Origin: Janthinobacterium sp. UMAB-56
Lineage (GTDB): Bacteria > Pseudomonadota > Gammaproteobacteria > Burkholderiales > Burkholderiaceae_D
NCBI RefSeq assembly: GCF_900095265.1
Contig: NZ_LT607661.1
Span: 87,734-140,032 of the forward strand
DNA: 52,299 bases
Direction of reading: 5' to 3'
Every line of letters begins with the position of its first letter. Positions within the stretch are counted from its first letter, which is position 1. The notes under the pieces were generated by a model, which was given only the letters and a program-made list of their open reading frames with translations, was not told the DNA's origin and did no database searches. Shown here in pieces: positions 17,157 through 26,780 of this stretch. Made by a program: the position numbers and the translations under genes.

Positions 17157-18803
17157 ATGATGAAGATGCCATTTTTCGCTGGCCGCTCCCGCGTAGGCGC
17201 CGCGCCTGCGCCTATGACCCGGCGCAAGGCAAACAATACGCGCCTGTCGCTGCTGTTGCTGTTCCCCTTGCTGTTCTTGGCCTTGCTGGTGGGCGCCGTT
17301 GCCGGCCTCGACTCGCCGGTACTGCTGGTGATCGTCAGCGGCGCCATCTTTGCCATGCTGGCGTTTTTCCTGGTCAATGCCAATATCCTGCTGCACCTGC
17401 TGTTTGTGGTTACCTTTGTAATACAGGGTTCCGCGCTGTATTTCTTCGGCTTGCGCTCGGCCACCTGGATCGCCGTGGGGATGGCGGGCCTGTTCGGCAT
17501 GCGGACCTTCATGGACCTGGTCGTCAAGAGCCGCCAGCAGCGACGGGGCGGGGCGCCGGAGGGGCGGCCGGTAACGCTGATCATGCTGCCGTTCTTTGCC
17601 TACCTGCTGTGCTACATGGTGTCGATCATCCTGAACCGTCCATCGGCCGGCCAGCTGATGTCGGCCTTGAAGTCGAACTTGCCGGTGTTTGGCGTGCTGC
17701 TGTCCTTCTACTGGTTTGCCTGGCGCCCGGCGACGCTGGAGCGGCTGTGGCAGTCGTTGATCTGGATCGGCGTGCTGCAGTTGCCCGTCGTGCTGTATCA
17801 GCATTTTTTCGTCTCCACCAAGCGCGACAACGGTTTCGACTCGGTCGTGGGAACATTCGGCGGGACGCCCCTCGGTGGCGGACTCAGCTCGATGCTGGTG
17901 CTGTTCGTCGTTGCTGTCAGCGTGTACGCGCTGGCGCGCTGGAACAGGGGACTGATGTCGCGCCCGCTGGCGTTGCTGGTATTTGCGATCGGCCTGGCCG
18001 TGATTCTGCTGGGAGAGGTAAAGGCGGCGTTCATCTGGCTGCCGCTGGGCGTGTTCATTGTCTTGCGCCAGCGGATCATGAAAAACCTGTTTTCCGTGAT
18101 TGCCTACGGCATCCTGGCCGTCGCCATGCTCGGCAGTATTTATTTTGTGTATAACGCGCTGTACTGGGGCCAGACCCTGAACCACAGCAAGGGGCTGGAA
18201 GGCAAGCTCGATGCGGGCGGCGGCTACTTTTTCGATACCCACAACGTCAATTATCTGACGGGGGAAATCAGCCGCGGCGCTTCGCTGGCGCTGTGGGCCA
18301 AGGATGCCACGGCAAGCATACCCAAGCGCCTGCTGGGCTATGGGCCGGGGGCTAGCAAGTCCAGCAGTTCCATCGGCGGCAGCGGCGTCATTGCCCGCCG
18401 ATTCGCGCCGCTGAACGTGGATGCCACCGCCCTGGCGGTGTTGCTATGGGATGTGGGCGTGCTGGGGGCGGCTGCGTATAGCCTGATGGCCGTGGGCGGC
18501 GTCATCCTGGGCTGGCGCTACATGCGGCGTGGGCAGGGAAGCGCGGCGCAAATGGCGATCGTTGAGGCCAGCGTGGCGGTGCTGCTGATTTATGTCTCGC
18601 TGCTGATCTACAACCGCACCATGCTGGACGAGCCGACCGTGCAACTGCTGTACCTGTTCTGTATGGGCAGCGTGGTCCAGGTTTGCCGCTACGGCCAGGT
18701 GGCGGCGACGGCCGGGCCAGTGGAAGCGGAGGTGCCTGTGCGCCCGCGCTGGCGTGCGGCTACCCCGGCCGGGGCAATGCGCTGGAGCACGCATGGGAAA
18801 TAA
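17157..18803 (+). CDS. Polytopic membrane protein, probable EPS polymerase (Wzy/O-antigen-ligase-like)
   Basis: 548 residues with about 11-12 predicted membrane helices and a large periplasmic loop (about residues 330-430). The order of helices and the motif GEVKAAFIWLPLG, followed by a loop with GYGPGASKS, fit the O-antigen ligase/Wzy polymerase superfamily, whose sequences diverge strongly. It lies between epsI and a flippase, where a polymerase is expected. It would join undecaprenyl-linked repeat units in the periplasm. Its end overlaps the flippase start by 11 bases. A strict family name cannot be given from sequence alone. Confidence 0.7.
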   Translation: MMKMPFFAGRSRVGAAPAPMTRRKANNTRLSLLLLFPLLFLALLVGAVAGLDSPVLLVIVSGAIFAMLAFFLVNANILLHLLFVVTFVIQGSALYFFGLRSATWIAVGMAGLFGMRTFMDLVVKSRQQRRGGAPEGRPVTLIMLPFFAYLLCYMVSIILNRPSAGQLMSALKSNLPVFGVLLSFYWFAWRPATLERLWQSLIWIGVLQLPVVLYQHFFVSTKRDNGFDSVVGTFGGTPLGGGLSSMLVLFVVAVSVYALARWNRGLMSRPLALLVFAIGLAVILLGEVKAAFIWLPLGVFIVLRQRIMKNLFSVIAYGILAVAMLGSIYFVYNALYWGQTLNHSKGLEGKLDAGGGYFFDTHNVNYLTGEISRGASLALWAKDATASIPKRLLGYGPGASKSSSSIGGSGVIARRFAPLNVDATALAVLLWDVGVLGAAAYSLMAVGGVILGWRYMRRGQGSAAQMAIVEASVAVLLIYVSLLIYNRTMLDEPTVQLLYLFCMGSVVQVCRYGQVAATAGPVEAEVPVRPRWRAATPAGAMRWSTHGK

Positions 18804-20346
18804 TCCATACGTTGCCTCCCGTATGGTTTCGCAAGCAAAATGGTTCGCCTTGGCAAAGGTTGGGGTGGCCATTGCCTCGCTGCTGACCCAGTTCGTGCTG
18901 GTGCGTAGCCTGGGCGTGGACGATTACGCGGCATATACGATTTTTGTCGCCGGCACGGCCGTGCTGGTGTTCGTCACCATGTTCGGCATGGACCGCGTGG
19001 TGTACCGCTTCATGCCGCCCCTGCGCGAAGCCGTCAAATGGCGTGAATTGCTGCTGCTGATGCTGGGTCTGATATCGGCGCGGCTGGCGCTCATGCTGTT
19101 ATTGCTGCTGGGCCTGTATTTCTTTTCATCGCTGCTATTGCCGAAGCAGATCATCGAACAGTCATCCTCGATTCCCCTGCAATATATTGCCTATGGGCTC
19201 AGCTCGGCCTGTAACGATAGCTTGTTGATCTTTTGTAACAGCCTGGGTTTGCAGAAGCGCCAGGCCATGCTGTTCATGCTGGCCGGTTGCGTGCGCCTGG
19301 CCGGCTTGTCCAGCCTGGTATTCATCCACGATCTCGGCGTGGTCGATGTGGCCAATGTCTTTGCCGTCACCGAATGCGTGCTGTCGCTGGCCTTGCTGCT
19401 GGTACTGGCTCGCGAATTTGCGCATTTGCGGCACAACGCGCCGCCGCCCCTGCCGCTCAGTTTTGGTTTTTCGTTCCGCGCCCTATGGCGCGACAGCCTG
19501 GGAACGCAGGCGGCATACATGCTGGGGCTGCCGTTCCGTGGCGCGCTGCTCAAGCTGATCGTCGGTGCGGTGGCCACGCCCCTGGTCACGGCGTCGTTCG
19601 GCTTCTTCCAGACCTTGTCGGACCGCGCCTACCAGTTCATGCCCATCTTCCTGGCCAAGGGCATAGTCGAGCCGTCGCTGGCCAGCGATTACAGCAAGTA
19701 CCACGATATCGAGCGCATCCGCTCCGCCGTGTCGCTGCTGCTGCGTTTCAATTACGTGATCATCGGACTTGGCATTGCCAGCCTGATCGGTTGCGGCGAA
19801 CCCTTGATCAACTGGGTGACCCACGGCCGCTATGGCAGCGAGATGCTGCTGGCAGTATTGATCGTGCTGCAGTTGGCAGGGATGAGCCTGGGCGAATCGC
19901 TGTTTCTCAGTTTGAACCCGATTGGCCGCATCTCCCACCATAACCGTCTGTGGCTGTGGTTTTCCTTTCCCTTCCTGGGCTTGCTCGGCTTGTGCGCCTA
20001 TCTGCGCAGTCCACTGCTGCTGGTGCTGGTGAGTACGATGCCGTACTACATCATCTATGGCTGGCTGCGTTGGGTGAACAAGGAGCCTAGCCTGCAACAG
20101 GGACTGGGTATCGGTTTGCCAGTCTTGTTGCGCCTTGTAGTAGCCATCGCTGGTGCGGCACTGGTCGCCCGCCTGGTGTTGTTCATCCCTGGTGGTAATT
20201 TTGTCATCGTCGCCGCGCTGCTGGTCTGCGTGACGGCCTACCTGCTGGCCCTGCGTTTTGTCGGGTTGTTCAAGCGCACGGAACTCCCCGCTCTGGCGCG
20301 CATCTCGCCCCGTTTTGCACGCCTGTTGGAACCAATTTCATCATAA
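18793..20346 (+). CDS. Oligosaccharide flippase family protein (Wzx-like)
   Basis: 517 residues from ATG 18793, supported by GGAG five bases upstream. It has about 12-14 hydrophobic helices. The N-terminus (KWFALAKVGVAIASLLTQF, then LVRSLGVDDYAAYTIFVA) is characteristic of Wzx/RfbX polysaccharide transporters. It would flip lipid-linked repeat units across the inner membrane. It is the last gene of the epsD-led unit; a 306-base gap follows. Confidence 0.85.
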   Translation: MGNNPYVASRMVSQAKWFALAKVGVAIASLLTQFVLVRSLGVDDYAAYTIFVAGTAVLVFVTMFGMDRVVYRFMPPLREAVKWRELLLLMLGLISARLALMLLLLLGLYFFSSLLLPKQIIEQSSSIPLQYIAYGLSSACNDSLLIFCNSLGLQKRQAMLFMLAGCVRLAGLSSLVFIHDLGVVDVANVFAVTECVLSLALLLVLAREFAHLRHNAPPPLPLSFGFSFRALWRDSLGTQAAYMLGLPFRGALLKLIVGAVATPLVTASFGFFQTLSDRAYQFMPIFLAKGIVEPSLASDYSKYHDIERIRSAVSLLLRFNYVIIGLGIASLIGCGEPLINWVTHGRYGSEMLLAVLIVLQLAGMSLGESLFLSLNPIGRISHHNRLWLWFSFPFLGLLGLCAYLRSPLLLVLVSTMPYYIIYGWLRWVNKEPSLQQGLGIGLPVLLRLVVAIAGAALVARLVLFIPGGNFVIVAALLVCVTAYLLALRFVGLFKRTELPALARISPRFARLLEPISS

Positions 20347-20652
20347 TAACATTATCCTAAGTTCATGTAATTTCTTCGATAATATTGCCAACTTCTTCAA
20401 AAGTGGCGGCTAATGTCGTTGCGCAACAAAACGTAAGAGTTTTTGTTTTTTGCTTTTGATGATCATTCCCTTTCCTGTATAGTTGCTTCAACGCAGGGAG
20501 ATTTGTGCTGCATCGTCCGCGCAGGGCATGCTGGACAACCTTTTCCCGCTTTCCCGCTTTCCATCTTTGACTGATTTGCACGGCAATAATTCAGGTATGG
20601 TGCGGCGCGCCGCCTGGTGCGCTTTTGGTTTTCCTTATTTGGAGCTACTTTC
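20347..20652 (+). other. 306-base intergenic region before the secreted lyase
   Basis: No gene and no terminator hairpin seen. It contains a promoter-like pair at 20456-20483 and the GGAG ribosome site of the downstream lyase at 20641-20644. Confidence 0.6.
20456..20483 (+). promoter_or_regulatory. Candidate promoter for the secreted lyase gene
   Basis: TTGATG and TATAGT separated by 16 bases, about 170 bases before the lyase ATG. Moderate match only. Confidence 0.35.
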
Positions 20653-22890
20653 ATGAAGTTTCCCACAACGACGCTCGTTCGCTTGCTCATCCTCGCCAGC
20701 TTGTGTGTCAGCGGTGGCAGCCGCGCAGATTGGGTGATTGCGCCTGACATCGAGGCGGTCAAGCCCTTCCCTAGCGATAATCAGCGACAGGCACAGAATC
20801 CTCCTGCCTTCTCGTGGTCCCAGCATAAAACGCAGCCACCGGCATATGTGCTGGAAGTGAGTCTGAATGGTGCGGTCGCCTATACATACACGACGGCGCG
20901 CAACTGGTTCTTGCCGACCGCGGCGTATGCTCCCGGCAACTACTCCTGGCGCGTGCGGCCATCCACCACGACGGAATGGTCGAACCCGCGTTACTTCACG
21001 ATCGATAGTGCCTCCGCCGTGTTTGTCGTCCCCGATACCAGCGTCGTGAGCGCCAACGTCAAGAAGCATGCGCGTCCGCGCATGCTGCCGCCGGGTTTCC
21101 TCACCTCGTCCCAATGGACGAGGGCCATGCGCGCCGAGCGCGCCGCGCCGTTGGCCAGCATGGTGAGCGAGGTGACATACAAGATGGCTTACACGCCGGC
21201 GGTGAAAGATAGCGACTGGCCGCTGGTGAATACCGGCGTGGCGACGGCGGCCCTGAGTGCCCAGAACGCCGACATCCGCACGCGCATCAATACCATCGGA
21301 CGCCAGCTCGAATCGGCGGCCTTGTTGTATCGATTGACGGGAGAGGCGCGCTACCTGAACGAAGCATTCGTGCGCGGCGATCAGTTTGCCCAGCTCAGCC
21401 CGACCGGTCCCACCAGCTATGCCAATCAGGACCAGGGAACGCGCGTGATTGCCCTGTCGATGATCAAGGCGATCGATTTTCTGTCCGCCGAAATCGATGC
21501 CCGGCGCCGTGCTGCCTGGCTGAATGTGATCGCCCTGCGCACCACGGATATTTATAAGGACTTAAGCGGGAATAACAATCGGCTTGACCAGTATCCCTAC
21601 GATTCGCACGGCGGGACCAACCTCGGTTTCCTGGCGCTGATATCGACCCTGGCCATCGGGGAGATACCGCAGGCGGATGCCTGGTTCTATTTTGCCTTCC
21701 GTTCCTATGTCAATACGGTGTATGCATGGAGCGGCCCTGAAGGCGGTTTTGCCAATGGCACGGCGTACGGACAATATACGGCGGATTATGCATTGCAAAT
21801 CTGGCAGCCATTGTCCGAGGCGACGGGCGTGAATATCTTTGCCAAGCCTTGGTCGAATGGCTTCCTGAACTTTTTTGCCCATTTCGTGCCGCCTGGCGCC
21901 GGTTCCCATGTATTTGGCGATGAAAGCGAGCTGAAACCGGATTTCCGCTACATGAAGGCGTATGCCTCGCGCTTCTCGACGCCCGCCGCCGCCTGGTATG
22001 CGCGCAACATCGTGGGTGATGAAGATTTCCTCACTTTGCTGCAGGCTCCTTATCCATTGCCTTACACCAAGGCCACCGCCCTCGTTGCGCCACCTAACGC
22101 CGCCCTGTATCAGAGCATCGGCTGGGTTGCCATGCATAGTGATCTGACTGATCGCGCCCGGACGTCGGTGTATTTCAAGTCCAGCCCGTTTGGCTCGTAC
22201 AATCATAGCCACGGCGATCAGAACAGCCTGATCCTGAGCAGTGGCGGGCGTCCCTTGTTGATCGAGGCCGGCTATATGGACTGGTATGGTTCGCCGCTGT
22301 TCAATTCCTGGTACCGTCAAACCCGCTCGCATAATGCGATTACGTATGATGCCGGCATTGGCCAGTTGGTTGATGGCAACACGGTCAATCTGGGCCGGAA
22401 TGGCAAGATTCTCAGTTTCGCCACGACGCCGGCCCTCGACTATACGGCCGGTGACGCGATCAATGCCTATGGCAGCGTGCTGAGCAAAGCGGTGCGCAAG
22501 GTATGGTATTTCCGGCCGAAGAATGTGGTGGTGGTGCAAGATCTGCTGGCCGCGCCGGCGCGGCACAAGTTCGAATGGAATCTGCACGCGGCCGCGCCTA
22601 TCGTGCCACAGGCCGATGGCTCCGTTTCCATCCTCAACGTGGATCGCAAGCTGTGCGCCCGCTCGATTTCAAACGAGCCAGCCAGCTATGAAACGCGCAG
22701 CGGTCCGCCGCCGCAAGCGGGCAAGTTCGAAGCGCATGGTGCCTTCGTCAAGCCGGCCGCGACGAGCGGCGAGTTCCTCGTATTGCTCGACGTTGGATGC
22801 AAGAATCTGCCTTACACGCTTAGTGCGCCGAGCGCTACCGGACGGACGCTGACGATTGACGGACAGTCAATTGTGATTCCAAATAACTAA
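20653..22890 (+). CDS. Secreted heparinase II/III-family polysaccharide lyase with DUF4962-like N-terminus
   Basis: 745 residues. A signal peptide (LVRLLILASLCVSGGSRA) is followed by a fibronectin-like N-terminal domain (FPSDNQRQAQNPPAFSW, WRVRPSTTTEWSNPRYFTI), an alpha/alpha toroid (about residues 150-470) and a C-terminal beta-sandwich with NHSHGDQNSLIL and RSHNAITYDAG. The paired His residues and Tyr-rich toroid are those of uronate lyases. It probably cleaves uronate-containing chains in the periplasm or outside the cell, trimming or releasing the EPS. GGAG stands 8 bases before the ATG. A terminator follows at 22942. Confidence 0.87.
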   Translation: MKFPTTTLVRLLILASLCVSGGSRADWVIAPDIEAVKPFPSDNQRQAQNPPAFSWSQHKTQPPAYVLEVSLNGAVAYTYTTARNWFLPTAAYAPGNYSWRVRPSTTTEWSNPRYFTIDSASAVFVVPDTSVVSANVKKHARPRMLPPGFLTSSQWTRAMRAERAAPLASMVSEVTYKMAYTPAVKDSDWPLVNTGVATAALSAQNADIRTRINTIGRQLESAALLYRLTGEARYLNEAFVRGDQFAQLSPTGPTSYANQDQGTRVIALSMIKAIDFLSAEIDARRRAAWLNVIALRTTDIYKDLSGNNNRLDQYPYDSHGGTNLGFLALISTLAIGEIPQADAWFYFAFRSYVNTVYAWSGPEGGFANGTAYGQYTADYALQIWQPLSEATGVNIFAKPWSNGFLNFFAHFVPPGAGSHVFGDESELKPDFRYMKAYASRFSTPAAAWYARNIVGDEDFLTLLQAPYPLPYTKATALVAPPNAALYQSIGWVAMHSDLTDRARTSVYFKSSPFGSYNHSHGDQNSLILSSGGRPLLIEAGYMDWYGSPLFNSWYRQTRSHNAITYDAGIGQLVDGNTVNLGRNGKILSFATTPALDYTAGDAINAYGSVLSKAVRKVWYFRPKNVVVVQDLLAAPARHKFEWNLHAAAPIVPQADGSVSILNVDRKLCARSISNEPASYETRSGPPPQAGKFEAHGAFVKPAATSGEFLVLLDVGCKNLPYTLSAPSATGRTLTIDGQSIVIPNN

Positions 22891-22941
22891 TTTCTATTAA
22901 CAGAAAACGGAGCCGCGGTTATCATATGCGTGCTCCTCGCG

Positions 22942-22976
22942 AGCGATGGCTGATTTTCAGCCATCGCTTTTTCTTT
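22942..22976 (+). terminator. Rho-independent terminator after the secreted lyase
   Basis: Perfect 12-bp stem AGCGATGGCTGA-TTT-TCAGCCATCGCT followed by a T-rich run. It separates the lyase transcript from the downstream glycosyltransferase genes. Confidence 0.9.
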
Positions 22977-23015
22977 TGCGCGCCCGCTTTTACGGGCCAG
23001 TCACGGTGTCTTACT

Positions 23016-24239
23016 TTGAAACCACACAGCGTATTTCGTTTATTGCAATTGGTGCCAGAACCTTTGCCGACCTTCCGTGCCGACGTTGTTACCCTGTTTG
23101 GAAAGTATCTGCCCCGTCACGGCGTGGTGTGCGATATCGTCGGCAAGGCCGGCAAGGGTGAACTCGTTGATGGTGCCTATGCGAGCCAGTGGCGGCCAGC
23201 CGTTCAGTCCAGCCGCGTGCGTCAGGAGTGGGCCTTCTTCAAGCTTTGCATGCGTCGGCTTTTTGCTGCCAAGAAAGAGCAGTGCGACTTGATACAGGTG
23301 CGCGACATGGTGTCGACCGGCTTGTTCGCCATGCTGCTCGCGCGCTGGAAAGGCATTCCTTTTGCCTATTGGGTCTCTTTCCTGATGAGCGAGGGTCGCA
23401 TCGCGCGCGCGCGCGCGGAAATCGCGGCGGGAGGCGGCCGCCGCTACCATGTGGTATTGCTCAAAGGATTGATCGAGCGCTTCCTGTTGTATAAAGTCGT
23501 GCTCAAGGGCGCAGACCATGTCTTTGTGCAGAGCGAAGCGATGAAGGCGTTGATGGTGGAGCGCGGGATCCCGGCGGACAGGCTGACGGCCGTGCCGATG
23601 GGCGTCGACATGGAAATTCTGCACGGGGAAGCGTTGGCGCCGCGCCGCCTGCCCGGCTGGGAAGACGTCCCTGTGCTCGCTTATCTGGGTACGCTCGATA
23701 GCTCGCGCGAACTGACGATGCTGCTCGAAGCGCTGTTGCTTTTGCGCCGCCGCCAGCCCTCGGCACGCTTGCTGTTCATCGGCGATTCGCCGACGGTATC
23801 CGATGTGCCTGCCTTGATGGCCTATGCGGCGCGTCTGGGTATTGCCGATGCGATTCATGTGACGGGCTGGCTGCCATCGCTGCAGGCGCTGGCCCTGCTA
23901 TGCGGCGCCGATGTGGCGCTTTCCTATGTGCCGCGCGGTGCGCTGTTCGATTACAGCTCGCCGACCAAGCTGCTCGAGTACCTGGCGCTGGGCATGCCTT
24001 GCGTGGGCAATGACAGCCCCGACCAGGAAAACGTGTTGCGCGCCAGCGGTGCGGGTCGCTTGACTGCCAGCAATCCCGAGGCGATCGCCGAACAGATCGG
24101 CGCCATTCTTGCCGATCTGCCTGCCGCCCGTTTGCTTGCCGCCACCGGGCCGGCCTTTATTGAGGAACGACGCAGCTACCGCGTGCTGGCCAGCCGGCTA
24201 GCCGCCGTTTATCGGGAAGGCTTTGCTCAAAAGCCATAA
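23016..24239 (+). CDS. Glycosyltransferase family 4 protein
   Basis: 407 residues if started at TTG 23016. The frame is open back to ATG 22926, but that start lies before the terminator hairpin and gives an unnatural N-terminus, so a start after 22977 is required. A GT-B fold is indicated by the C-terminal nucleotide-sugar domain: AYLGTLDSSRELTMLLEAL, LLFIGDSPTV, and SSPTKLLEYLALGMPCVGN with the usual Glu. It probably adds one sugar to the lipid-linked EPS unit. Neither donor nor acceptor is visible. Start confidence is low. Confidence 0.78.
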   Translation: MKPHSVFRLLQLVPEPLPTFRADVVTLFGKYLPRHGVVCDIVGKAGKGELVDGAYASQWRPAVQSSRVRQEWAFFKLCMRRLFAAKKEQCDLIQVRDMVSTGLFAMLLARWKGIPFAYWVSFLMSEGRIARARAEIAAGGGRRYHVVLLKGLIERFLLYKVVLKGADHVFVQSEAMKALMVERGIPADRLTAVPMGVDMEILHGEALAPRRLPGWEDVPVLAYLGTLDSSRELTMLLEALLLLRRRQPSARLLFIGDSPTVSDVPALMAYAARLGIADAIHVTGWLPSLQALALLCGADVALSYVPRGALFDYSSPTKLLEYLALGMPCVGNDSPDQENVLRASGAGRLTASNPEAIAEQIGAILADLPAARLLAATGPAFIEERRSYRVLASRLAAVYREGFAQKP

Positions 24240-24273
24240 TTTTGTAACAATTCTGTGCGTTGCAGCAAAACGG

Positions 24274-24302
24274 TGGACGATGTCGCTATGCTATGTGATA
24301 AT
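24274..24302 (+). promoter_or_regulatory. Candidate extended -10 promoter inside the EPS gene series
   Basis: TGGACG, 17-base spacer and TGtGATAAT (extended -10) just upstream of the glycosyltransferase ATG at 24325. The implied leader would be only about 16 bases and no Shine-Dalgarno is evident. Confidence 0.35.
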
Positions 24303-24324
24303 GTTTTTTTGAAAATGTTTTCTA

Positions 24325-25314
24325 ATGATTCAAATAATCCTTTCTCAAGCTGGCGGCTACCAGGACGTCGTCGCCTACCTGCAACAGCAGGGAGCCCAGG
24401 TCAGTAACATGGGGCCGGAGCGTGGCCGTGGCTCGTCGTTTCGCGGAAAACTGTCGATCCTGGCAGCCATGGTGTCGCCCAAGCTGTGGGGCGTGCGCAA
24501 GCTGTGGGGCAGCGACGATACCGTGCTGCTGATTGGCTGGCAGGCGCTCCCTATCCTGGCGATGATACGTTGCGGCCTGGTGACCCGCCCGCGCAAGCTG
24601 CTGGTGATGGCGTGTTTCGTCCATTCGGTGCGGGCGCGCCGCTGTCTCAACCTGCTCTGGCGCGCCCTGCGCTTCCCCGGGATTGGCTTCATCGCCTTCT
24701 CGAAAGGGGAGGGCGAGAATCTGATCCAGTCCGTCGGCATGGCGCCGCAGGACGTGCATTTCCACCTGTGGCGGCAGGAACTCTATGGTTTTGGCGGCGC
24801 CGCAGCGGCGGTCGAGGGCGACTATGTGTTCGCCGGCGGTTATTCCAACCGCGACTATGATTTGCTGTTGCAGGCTATGGCGGGCGTCAGCGCCCCGCTG
24901 GTGGTGGTGGCGGCGGAGCGCAATCACGTCGTGGTGCCGGCGCAATCGCGCGTCAGCCTGCACCTGGATTTGCCGGAGGCGCAGTTCGAGAGTCTGCTTG
25001 CCGCCAGCCGTGTAGTTGCCATGCCCTTGAAAAGCCAGGGCGAGGCATGCGGGCAAAGCGTGCTGTTGCGGGTATTACGCAACCGCAAACCGCTGGTGGC
25101 GACCCGCCATGAGGCGATCGAGGCCTATCTGGGCAGCGATTATCCGGGCTTCGTGCCGCATGATGATGCCGAAGCCATGCGCGCGGCCCTCGAGCGTGCC
25201 GTCGAAGATGCTACATTTCGGAAAGCATTGAGCGATTCGATCGCGCAGGCGGAGTCGCGCCTGGCCAAGGTCGGCAGTCCAGGCGAAGAAATCCATCGTT
25301 TCCTGCTGCTCTGA
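24325..25314 (+). CDS. Putative glycosyltransferase
   Basis: 329 residues, cytoplasmic. It resembles GT-B enzymes by layout: IILSQAGGYQDVVAYL at the N-terminus, FIAFSKGEGENLIQSVG at the interdomain position, then YVFAGGYSNRDYDLLLQAM and a C-terminal GQSVLLRVLRNRKPLVAT. It lacks the clear E-x7-E signature of GT4. It lies between two other EPS-assembly genes, which supports a glycosyltransferase role. Specificity is unknown. Confidence 0.65.
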   Translation: MIQIILSQAGGYQDVVAYLQQQGAQVSNMGPERGRGSSFRGKLSILAAMVSPKLWGVRKLWGSDDTVLLIGWQALPILAMIRCGLVTRPRKLLVMACFVHSVRARRCLNLLWRALRFPGIGFIAFSKGEGENLIQSVGMAPQDVHFHLWRQELYGFGGAAAAVEGDYVFAGGYSNRDYDLLLQAMAGVSAPLVVVAAERNHVVVPAQSRVSLHLDLPEAQFESLLAASRVVAMPLKSQGEACGQSVLLRVLRNRKPLVATRHEAIEAYLGSDYPGFVPHDDAEAMRAALERAVEDATFRKALSDSIAQAESRLAKVGSPGEEIHRFLLL

Positions 25315-25360
25315 TGCCTTCCATCCCACTCCTATCGGAAGTCCCGTTGCGGGAGCCACT

Positions 25361-26710
25361 GTGAATATGTCTTCAATCAAGAACGAACTGCGTTTCGGCA
25401 TGCGAGCCATGCTACGTGATAATTTTTTGTTGCGGCGTGCCATGCACCGCCTCGCTGCACATGAACGCATGAGTGCCGACGAACTGGCGCACTATTCCCA
25501 GTTGCACTTGCATGCGAGCATGCAGCACGCCATACGTACGCTGCCCCATTACGCGGCCATGCCGCGCGGTTTTACGCCAGTCCAGGCGGCACAGGTGTTG
25601 CGCGAGCATTTTCCCGTGATCGATAAGGCGGCCCTGCTGGCGCACCGTGCTGTGCTGTATCCGCATCAGGGCCGCAAACGGCCGTGGCAGGCGGCAGGGC
25701 AGACCAGTGGTACGACAGGCACGCCGTTGACGATTTTTCGCAGCATGCAGTCGGTATTGATGGAAAACGCCTTCATCCAGCGCCACTGGAGCTGGTCCGG
25801 CTACACGCCCCAGGTGACGCGCGCCACCCTGCGTGGCGACATGGTGGCAGGGATCAACCAGACCAGACCGCCATTCTGGTTCTGGAACCGCTATAACCGA
25901 CAGTTGCTGCTGTCGTCGCGGCACCTGACCGAGGCGCATGCCGATGCGATCATCGACCGCCTGGAGCAGGCGGCGCCGGCCATGTTGCAAGCCTATCCAT
26001 CGACTGCCTACACGCTGGCCGGTTTCTTGCAGCGGCGGGGGCGCCGGCTATCCATTCCGTATGTGTTTACGGCATCGGAGCCGCTGTATCCGCATCAGCG
26101 CGCATTGATCGTCGAGCGCCTGGGCGCCACCATCATGGATATGTATGGCATGGCGGAGCGCGTGGCGTTCGCCACCGAATGCGAACACGGAAACATGCAC
26201 TTGAACAGTGATTATTCTCATGTTGAAATCCTGGACGAGAATGGCGAGCCGACCGACGGGGAAGGCTTCGTGGTGGGAACGACCTATCATAATCTGGCCA
26301 TGCCGCTGCTGCGTTACCGGCTCAGTGACCGGACCCGCTGGAAGCCCGGCCGCTGCGATTGCGGCCGGCCCTTTCCCATGATCGAGCCCGTGACCGGCAA
26401 ATTTGAGGACAGCATCACCGGCAGCGGCGGTGCGGTGATCAGTCCATCGGTGCTGACGTTCGCCTTCAAGGGTGTCGATAACATCCTCAAGTCGCAAGTG
26501 GCGCAAGTGGGTACTGCGCGCTGGGAAGTGCGTCTGCTGCCTGGCCCCGCCTTTTCCGATAGCGACAAGCGCAAGTTGCTCGACAATATCCACACCATGG
26601 TCGATTCCGGCGTCAGCGTGGAGGTGGTGCTGAAGGCGGACTTGCCCAATACGGCGGCGGGGAAATTCCGTTGGGTGGTCAATGAGACGAGTGCCCGCGC
26701 AACTAGCTAG
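25361..26710 (+). CDS. CapK-like adenylate-forming enzyme (phenylacetate-CoA ligase family)
   Basis: 449 residues from GTG 25361 (GGGAG five bases upstream; ATG 25367 is the alternative). The adenylate-forming P-loop is visible as GQTSGTTGTPLT, followed by MDMYGMAER and YRLSDRTRW. The CRCDCGRP-like part (GRCDCGRPFPMIEP) is shared with CapK/PaaK-type proteins. CapK-like proteins occur in many capsule and EPS clusters and may activate an acyl or amino-acyl group used to decorate the polysaccharide; the actual acid is unknown. It is flanked by glycosyltransferases in the same direction. Confidence 0.82.
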   Translation: MNMSSIKNELRFGMRAMLRDNFLLRRAMHRLAAHERMSADELAHYSQLHLHASMQHAIRTLPHYAAMPRGFTPVQAAQVLREHFPVIDKAALLAHRAVLYPHQGRKRPWQAAGQTSGTTGTPLTIFRSMQSVLMENAFIQRHWSWSGYTPQVTRATLRGDMVAGINQTRPPFWFWNRYNRQLLLSSRHLTEAHADAIIDRLEQAAPAMLQAYPSTAYTLAGFLQRRGRRLSIPYVFTASEPLYPHQRALIVERLGATIMDMYGMAERVAFATECEHGNMHLNSDYSHVEILDENGEPTDGEGFVVGTTYHNLAMPLLRYRLSDRTRWKPGRCDCGRPFPMIEPVTGKFEDSITGSGGAVISPSVLTFAFKGVDNILKSQVAQVGTARWEVRLLPGPAFSDSDKRKLLDNIHTMVDSGVSVEVVLKADLPNTAAGKFRWVVNETSARATS

Positions 26711-26780
26711 TGCCGCGCGGCATGGCCATGTGCGGCAGGGCCCGCCGACTGGCGGACAATGATAATTTACCGGATTCGAC

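Noticed and set aside
22926..23015. Upstream start ATG 22926 for the glycosyltransferase
   Set aside because: A 12-bp terminator lies directly behind it and the extra residues look like translated hairpin.
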